The translations under genes were made by a program, and so were the position numbers. From the NCBI GenBank assembly GCA_000432175.1, contig HF989460.1, positions 9,421 to 20,723 on the forward strand: a stretch of DNA of 11,303 nucleotides. Direction: 5' to 3'. Below, piece after piece: positions 7,313 to 11,303 of the stretch. Position 1 is the stretch's first letter, and every line of letters begins with the position of its first letter. The notes beneath the pieces are model-generated. The model saw nothing but the letters and a program-made list of their open reading frames with translations. It was not told the origin of the DNA and did no database searches. Origin of the DNA: Eubacterium sp. CAG:786 (lineage in GTDB: Bacteria; Bacillota; Clostridia; Oscillospirales; Ruminococcaceae).

Positions 7313-9127
7313 ATGAGTGAAATAATCAGATGTGCCTGCGGCAGCTCTGCCACACCGGAGTTCCCCGTATACAAAACAGCGTCGATAAACTGCGACCCCG
7401 TTCTTTTCCGCAAGGAAGAGAACATAACGCGTCAACTCGAACTGGTGGAGGAAGCCGCAAAGAACGGCGCGAAGCTCATCGCCCTGCCGGAAATGGCGAC
7501 CACCGGTTACTGCTGGTACGACCGCAGCGAGGTTGCGCCCTATGTCGAGCCAGTCCCAGGACCTACGACGGACCGCTTCGGCGAGATAACTAAAAAATAC
7601 GGCTGTTATATAGTAGTGGGAATGCCGGAGGTGGACAAAACCACAGGACTTTACTACAATTCAGCGGCGCTCATCGGACCGGACGGCGTGATCGGATGCC
7701 ACAGAAAGACGCATTCCTACATCTCCGAGCCTAAGTGGGCGAAGCAGGGCGACCTGGATCACCAGGTATTTGCAACGCCCATTGGCAACATAGGCATACT
7801 CATCTGCATGGACATACATTTCATCGAAACGGCAAGGCTGGAAGCGCTCCGTGGCGCTGACGTTATCGTACACGTCAGCAACTGGCTGGCGGAAAAGACT
7901 CCGGCTCCCTACTGGATAACGCGCGCGTTCGACAACGGGTGCTACGTTCTGGAAAGCAACCGCTGCGGGCTTGAACGCACCGTTCAGTTCTCCGGTGGAA
8001 GCTGTCTGATAAATCCGGACGGCACGATACAGTCCTATGCCGACCACAACGATGAGATATGCTACGGCGAAGTGGACATTTCCAAAGCCCGCAGCCGTAA
8101 ATTGCCTGATGGCACGGACAAAATGGAAATTCGCCGCCCGGATCTTTATATGGATATCTGCTCCGACCCGTTTCTCTGGAATCCGCTAGATTTTTTCAGG
8201 CTGTACGGCTATGACCCCCTGCCCGATGGAAAGAAGTCCAGGGTGACTGCGGTTCAGATGAATCCGGTGTATGGCATCAAGCAGAGTAACCTTGCAAAGA
8301 TTTCTGAGCTGACCGCAAAGGCACACGCAGAGGGAAGCGAGCTTGTGGTGTTCCCTGAGCTGAGCTGCACTGGAACTCCGTCGGATATCGAAACGGCGCG
8401 TGCGCTCGCTGAAACATCCGATGGAGATACTGTCAGCAGACTTATCGACCTGTCAATGAAATATCATATGTATATCTGCGCAGGATTCGTGGAAACAGAT
8501 GGCGAAAATCTCTATAATTCAGTGGCGCTCACCGGACCGGAAGGACTGGTCATGGTATACCGCAAGCTCCACCTCAGTGCTTCCGACAAGAAGTGGAACG
8601 CCTGTGCCGGCGAGGAGTTTTCACACGCAAATATCCCGCTGGGGCGCGTGGGTATCATGATCGGCTCCGACGCAATGGTGCCGGAATGCGGAAGAATGCT
8701 GGCGCTGCGCGGCGTGGATATCATTCTGTGTCCGTCTTCCGCTTCATTCCCGGAGCCTTACGGACTGGCGGCGACGACTGCATGGCATAACTATCCGATA
8801 CCCCGCGGAATGAGCGCCATTCACTGGCATCTCTGGCGCGTCAGAGCCGGCGAGAACAACTGCTATACAGTATTCGCGAACAGGACGGAGGGCTGCTTCG
8901 GCAGGAGCGGCGTTTTCGGACCGGATACTTTCAAGTTCCCGCGCGGGGAGATTATTCTTCCCGCTGCCGGCGAGGAGCTTGGCACGATGGAGATAGACAC
9001 TTCAAATCTGAAAGATTCAGTTTATCCAACGAATGTCGTGCGCCGCAAGGACCTTGTATGCATGCGCCAGCCGCTGTGGTACGACCTGCTGATAGACCCG
9101 CAGCCGCCGGTTCTTGGGATAAAATAA
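7313..9127 (+). CDS. Tandem two-domain nitrilase-superfamily amidohydrolase, second domain lacking the catalytic Cys
   Basis: Predicted cytoplasmic carbon-nitrogen hydrolase, 604 residues, about twice the usual length because two nitrilase domains are fused. Domain 1 (about 27-290) has the complete triad: Glu60 in ALPEM, Lys132 in HRKTH and Cys165 in LICMD. Domain 2 (about 309-590) keeps Glu349 in VFPEL and Lys418 in YRKLH, but the nucleophile position reads IMIGSD, with Gly451 where Cys is expected. Both halves share the RK-x-H then KW pattern after the lysine, suggesting internal duplication. The N-terminus has an unusual short extension with CAC at residues 7-9. Start: the ATG at 7313 follows AAAGGA with a rather long 12-nt spacing, and no better in-frame start exists before residue 61. 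It is divergent from the urt operon, so amide hydrolysis feeding ammonia to glutamine synthetase is a plausible role. Substrate (aliphatic amide, nitrile or carbamoyl compound) is unknown. Confidence 0.9.
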   Translation: MSEIIRCACGSSATPEFPVYKTASINCDPVLFRKEENITRQLELVEEAAKNGAKLIALPEMATTGYCWYDRSEVAPYVEPVPGPTTDRFGEITKKYGCYIVVGMPEVDKTTGLYYNSAALIGPDGVIGCHRKTHSYISEPKWAKQGDLDHQVFATPIGNIGILICMDIHFIETARLEALRGADVIVHVSNWLAEKTPAPYWITRAFDNGCYVLESNRCGLERTVQFSGGSCLINPDGTIQSYADHNDEICYGEVDISKARSRKLPDGTDKMEIRRPDLYMDICSDPFLWNPLDFFRLYGYDPLPDGKKSRVTAVQMNPVYGIKQSNLAKISELTAKAHAEGSELVVFPELSCTGTPSDIETARALAETSDGDTVSRLIDLSMKYHMYICAGFVETDGENLYNSVALTGPEGLVMVYRKLHLSASDKKWNACAGEEFSHANIPLGRVGIMIGSDAMVPECGRMLALRGVDIILCPSSASFPEPYGLAATTAWHNYPIPRGMSAIHWHLWRVRAGENNCYTVFANRTEGCFGRSGVFGPDTFKFPRGEIILPAAGEELGTMEIDTSNLKDSVYPTNVVRRKDLVCMRQPLWYDLLIDPQPPVLGIK

Positions 9128-9286
9128 GGGAACCTCTAAAAACCGGTTTGAAAAGGGAAAATGGGGAGAGTGCACCGAATGCGATGAAAGCCGACGAAGT
9201 AAGGCTGTATGCCTTACGAGGAGGTTTGAAGAAGCAGTCGGTGTGCTATACACATTTTCACTCAAACAAGGTTTTTAGATGTGACC
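9128..9286. mobile_element. MITE-like element with long terminal inverted repeats
   Basis: The two ends are imperfect inverted repeats of about 48-50 nt. The left end starts GGGAACCTCTAAAAACC at 9128; the right end read on the minus strand starts GGTCACATCTAAAAACC at 9286. Shared blocks are TCTAAAAACC (9135-9144 and 9270-9279), TTTGA, AAAATG and CACCGA. The element is flanked by ATAA on both sides (9124-9127 and 9287-9290), consistent with a 4-bp target duplication; the left copy forms part of the preceding stop codon. A small inner hairpin pairs GTAAGGC (9199-9205) with GCCTTAC (9211-9217). It encodes no transposase. As RNA it would fold into a long stem between the two amidase genes. It could instead be a conserved intercistronic RNA structure, but the flanking repeat favours insertion. 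Confidence 0.7.
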
Positions 9287-9291
9287 ATAAT

Positions 9292-9298
9292 AAGGAGG
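9292..9298 (+). promoter_or_regulatory. Ribosome binding site of the second amidase
   Basis: AAGGAGG, followed by an 8-nt spacer to the ATG at 9307. This fixes the start and excludes the in-frame reading that would begin at 9058 inside the upstream gene and run through the inverted-repeat element. Confidence 0.9.
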
Positions 9299-9306
9299 AA
9301 TTAACT

Positions 9307-10191
9307 ATGCTGAAAATAGCTACTGTATGCATGAACTGCTGCTATGACAAGAGCGCGAACCTCGCGAAGTACCTTAAATTCATAGATGAGGCTGCGGACA
9401 ACGGTGCGGAGCTGATACTTCTTCCGGAGCAGAGCCTCCAGGGATATCTGAGAAATCTCTCGGCGATGGACTGCGGCACCGACCAGTCGAAAAACGAATT
9501 CATCTACCAGTATGAGAACGCAGAGACAGTGCCGGACGGACCGTCTGTACAGGCGGTCATGGCAAAGGCGCATGAGCGTGGTGTATACGTTGCTTTCGGA
9601 ATGACGGAAAAGGACAGCAAAGATTACTGTAAGCTTTACAATACCGCAGTGCTCGTCGGCCCCGACGGATTTATCGGAAAATACCGCAAGGTGCACCAAC
9701 CCGGCGATGAAGTGCATGTTTATTATCCGGGGGACGAATTCCCGGTTTTCGATACTCCGATAGGCAGGATAGGCATGCTGATATGCTATGACGCGTGGTT
9801 CCCCGAAAGCTCGCGTGCGCTGACCCTTGGCGGCGCGGAGATCATTCTGAAGCCAACTGCTACCTGCTTCACCACGCAGCCGCATGACTATGAAACGGAC
9901 CATGCATACTACAGCTATGATCTCTGCGAACGTGCCAGCGCGCTTCAGAACAGCGTATACTTCATTTCGGCAAATCAGACAGGCGTGTGCGGGGACTGCG
10001 ATTATTTCGGACACAGCAACATAATTTCTCCTGCTGGCAGAATACTCGCAACTACAGATAACGCTGAGGGTATCGCATACTATGAGATAAACGATCTGAA
10101 GCGCGATATCTTCTGGGGAAGAGAACAATTCTCAGGTCTGAACTATATCAAGGACAGAAAGCCTGGTGCCTATTCGGCTCTTGTTGAATAA
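9307..10191 (+). CDS. Nitrilase-superfamily carbon-nitrogen hydrolase (single domain)
   Basis: Predicted cytoplasmic amidase of 294 residues, the usual size for one nitrilase domain. The full triad is visible: Glu41 in LLPEQ, Lys128 in YRKVH and the nucleophile Cys160 in LICYDAWFPE. The segment GGAEIILKPTAT follows, as in active family members. The true start is the ATG at 9307 behind AAGGAGG; the first residues (MLKIATVCMN) form the expected first beta strand. It is the second gene of the plus-strand operon, now separated from the first by the inverted-repeat element, and is closed by a terminator. It is clearly related to, but much diverged from, each half of the upstream tandem protein. 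Aliphatic amidase, omega-amidase or N-carbamoyl amidohydrolase are all possible; the amide importer next door favours a small amide (inference). Confidence 0.9.
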   Translation: MLKIATVCMNCCYDKSANLAKYLKFIDEAADNGAELILLPEQSLQGYLRNLSAMDCGTDQSKNEFIYQYENAETVPDGPSVQAVMAKAHERGVYVAFGMTEKDSKDYCKLYNTAVLVGPDGFIGKYRKVHQPGDEVHVYYPGDEFPVFDTPIGRIGMLICYDAWFPESSRALTLGGAEIILKPTATCFTTQPHDYETDHAYYSYDLCERASALQNSVYFISANQTGVCGDCDYFGHSNIISPAGRILATTDNAEGIAYYEINDLKRDIFWGREQFSGLNYIKDRKPGAYSALVE

Positions 10192-10208
10192 AGCAAACGT
10201 GAAATAAT

Positions 10209-10243
10209 AAAAGGTGCTGCCTGATTGACAGCACCTTTTTGTT
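10209..10243 (+). terminator. Rho-independent terminator of the amidase operon
   Basis: AAAAGGTGCTG (10209-10219) pairs perfectly with CAGCACCTTTT (10229-10239) around a 9-nt loop and runs into a T-rich tail (TTTTTGTTT). It begins 17 nt after the stop of the single-domain amidase and ends the plus-strand operon. Confidence 0.9.
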
Positions 10244-10269
10244 TGCCGAAAATTTCCGGACCATATAAA

Positions 10270-10318
10270 GGAAACCTCTGAAAACCCCATGTGAGTGAAA
10301 ATGTGCAGTGTGCGCCCT
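10270..10318. repeat. Sequence related to the ends of the MITE-like element
   Basis: GGAAACCTCTGAAAACC (10270-10286) matches the left end of the 9128-9286 element at 15 of 17 positions. TGAGTGAAAATGTG (10292-10305) is identical over 14 bp to the complement of 9251-9264 in that element's right end, and a similar GTGC-x-CC segment follows. No matching opposite end was found before the TetR promoter, so this is either a decayed one-ended remnant or a different family member. The sequence from about 10319 to 10440 is otherwise unexplained. Confidence 0.55.
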
Positions 10319-10441
10319 TTGTTTCTGGCTGGCTCGCTCTCTTTACTCCTGTTTTCAGCGCCAGCTTTGCTGACGACTCCCTGTAGTTCCTGTCGTATTT
10401 CTTTTCTTCTGACATATCCTTATCAATTCAGGTATTTCCTC

Positions 10442-10470
10442 TTGACATTCGGGAAAAAAAGTGATATAAT
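10442..10470 (+). promoter_or_regulatory. Consensus sigma-A promoter of the TetR-family gene
   Basis: TTGACA (10442-10447), a 17-nt spacer and TATAAT (10465-10470), both perfect, with TGA directly before the -10. Such a strong promoter makes sense if repressed by the palindrome that begins at the next base. Confidence 0.88.
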
Positions 10471-10495
10471 CCAAAATGAACAATGTTCATTTTGG
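10471..10495. promoter_or_regulatory. 25-bp palindromic operator, probably for TetR autoregulation
   Basis: CCAAAATGAAC (10471-10481), AAT, then GTTCATTTTGG (10485-10495) is an 11-bp perfect inverted repeat with a 3-nt centre. It abuts the -10 box, covers the expected transcription start and its last GG belongs to the ribosome binding site. Size, symmetry and location are classic for a TetR-family operator; binding by the adjacent regulator is inferred. Confidence 0.82.
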
Positions 10496-10500
10496 AGGTG
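10494..10500 (+). promoter_or_regulatory. Ribosome binding site of the TetR-family gene
   Basis: GGAGGTG with a 6-nt spacer to the ATG at 10507. It decides against the upstream in-frame ATG at 10483, which lies in the centre of the operator and has no ribosome site. Confidence 0.85.
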
Positions 10501-10506
10501 ACGCTG

Positions 10507-11064
10507 ATGAATCCACCTAATACATCAAGAGAGGATATTATGAGAGCCAGTCGGAAAATTGTCTCTGAAAAAGGACTTCCGGCGCTGAATATGCGGGCTC
10601 TGGCAAAGGAGTGCGGAATTGCGCTGGGAACGCTGTACAATTACTATTCAGACAAGGACGAACTGGTCGTTGCCGCAATAGAAAGCGTGTGGCAGGACAT
10701 TCTGGAAAAAAGCGCGCCGGACAGCGGGGTCAGCTTTTCGCAGTATGTAACGCAGACCTATGCGCATATCGTTGAGAAACTGAAAGACTATCCGGATTTT
10801 CTGGCGGCGCACTCAATATCGGTCGCAGGTTCTGTGAAGGGAAAGGCGCGCGGCATGATGGAGCGCTTCTTTGGTAAAATCCGCAGTGAACTCCATGAAG
10901 TTCTGCAGAATGACAAAAACGTTGACCGCGGCGTGTTTTCGGATATATTCTGCGAAGAAAACCTTATTGAGCACGTACTTGACAACATCATAATTCTGAT
11001 AATAAAGGGAAAACAGGACTGTGACATCCTGACGGAAATCCTTGACCGTTTATTATACCGCTGA
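10507..11064 (+). CDS. TetR/AcrR-family transcriptional regulator
   Basis: Predicted cytoplasmic DNA-binding repressor of 185 residues, a normal size for the family. The N-terminal helix-turn-helix is clear: REDIMRASRKIVSEKG (about 8-23), then MRALAKECGIALGTLYNYY (29-47) and SDKDEL, the signature of TetR regulators. The C-terminal two thirds is helical and variable, as expected for the ligand-binding and dimer domain, so no inducer can be named. The start was chosen for its GGAGGTG site. It is preceded by a consensus promoter and a perfect palindrome, suggesting autorepression, and followed 19 nt later by a membrane-protein gene with which it is probably co-transcribed. No link to the amide genes is evident beyond proximity; an intervening terminator separates them. 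Confidence 0.93.
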   Translation: MNPPNTSREDIMRASRKIVSEKGLPALNMRALAKECGIALGTLYNYYSDKDELVVAAIESVWQDILEKSAPDSGVSFSQYVTQTYAHIVEKLKDYPDFLAAHSISVAGSVKGKARGMMERFFGKIRSELHEVLQNDKNVDRGVFSDIFCEENLIEHVLDNIIILIIKGKQDCDILTEILDRLLYR

Positions 11065-11083
11065 ACCAAAGGAGAACTATAAT

Positions 11084-11303
11084 ATGCAGGCTATATTTGA
11101 AACCGCATTCGATATCATTTATCTTTGCACCGTGATAACTCTCGGCATAATAATGATCTGCAAAAGCAAGGGGAGAAAACAGTATCTCCTCTACGGAATT
11201 ATGGCGGTGGTGCTCTGGGCGGACGCGGTTCCGCTGATAGGCATGCTGATGATCACCAAGACCTGCGCCTACGTCTGGACTGTACTGATAGGGTTCAACT
11301 CCC
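11084..11303 (+). CDS. Membrane protein of unknown function (5' part only)
   Basis: Opens with ATG behind AAAGGAG (11068-11074) and stays open to the window edge, showing 73 codons. The visible part has a first hydrophobic helix (about residues 9-25), a short basic loop (CKSKGRKQ) and a second hydrophobic stretch from about 34 to 55, with a further one starting, so an integral membrane protein is expected. I do not recognise the family with confidence. Its position directly after a self-regulated TetR gene suggests that it is the regulator's target, for instance a transporter or a membrane stress protein (inference). Confidence 0.75.
   Translation, partial: MQAIFETAFDIIYLCTVITLGIIMICKSKGRKQYLLYGIMAVVLWADAVPLIGMLMITKTCAYVWTVLIGFNS

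Noticed and set aside
7106..7435. Minus-strand frames in the divergent intergenic region
   Set aside because: One overlaps the start of the tandem nitrilase gene antisense and the region is AT-rich promoter DNA; no convincing ribosome site was noted.
9058..9306. In-frame 5' extension of the single-domain amidase
   Set aside because: It overlaps the upstream gene and the inverted-repeat element, while a strong AAGGAGG site precedes the ATG at 9307.
10170..10415. 81-codon minus-strand frame over the terminator and the repeat remnant
   Set aside because: It crosses a terminator and a repeat, with no family resemblance; judged a chance open frame in repeat-derived sequence.

Overview
The window looks chromosomal and from a Gram-positive, Clostridia-like bacterium, possibly Ruminococcaceae. 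This is inferred from strong GGAGG-type ribosome binding sites, a short class I-alpha-like glutamine synthetase, a lipobox-anchored binding protein, sigma-A promoters and moderate GC content. No taxonomic marker gene is present, so the assignment is tentative.

Minus strand, read right to left (6945 to 1): one tightly packed operon, urtA-urtB-urtC-urtD-urtE-fmdA-glnA. It encodes a complete five-component urea/short-chain-amide ABC importer (lipoprotein, two permeases, two ATPases), an acetamidase/formamidase and a glutamine synthetase that runs off the left edge. Gaps are 22 nt or less, or genes overlap, except between urtA and urtB. That gap holds a 12-bp perfect hairpin that probably sets the ratio of binding protein to permease.

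Plus strand, divergent (7313 to 10191): two nitrilase-superfamily amidohydrolases. The first is a tandem two-domain protein whose second domain has lost the catalytic cysteine. The second is a single-domain enzyme with an intact Glu-Lys-Cys triad. Between them sits a 159-bp element with long imperfect terminal inverted repeats, flanked by ATAA direct repeats. Removing it restores a tight two-gene operon. A rho-independent terminator follows the second gene. The 367-bp divergent region carries a sigma-A-like promoter in each direction and a 22-bp-phased AT-rich direct repeat.

Right end (10192 to 11303): a sequence related to one end of the inverted-repeat element, then a consensus promoter with a 25-bp perfect palindrome. 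These drive a TetR-family regulator and the start of a membrane protein cut by the window edge. This unit looks unrelated to the nitrogen genes.

Working model (inference): small amides and/or urea are bound outside the cell, imported by Urt(Fmd)ABCDE and hydrolysed by the acetamidase/formamidase and the two nitrilase-type enzymes. The released ammonia is then captured by glutamine synthetase. No urease gene is visible, which favours amides as the substrate or a urease located elsewhere.
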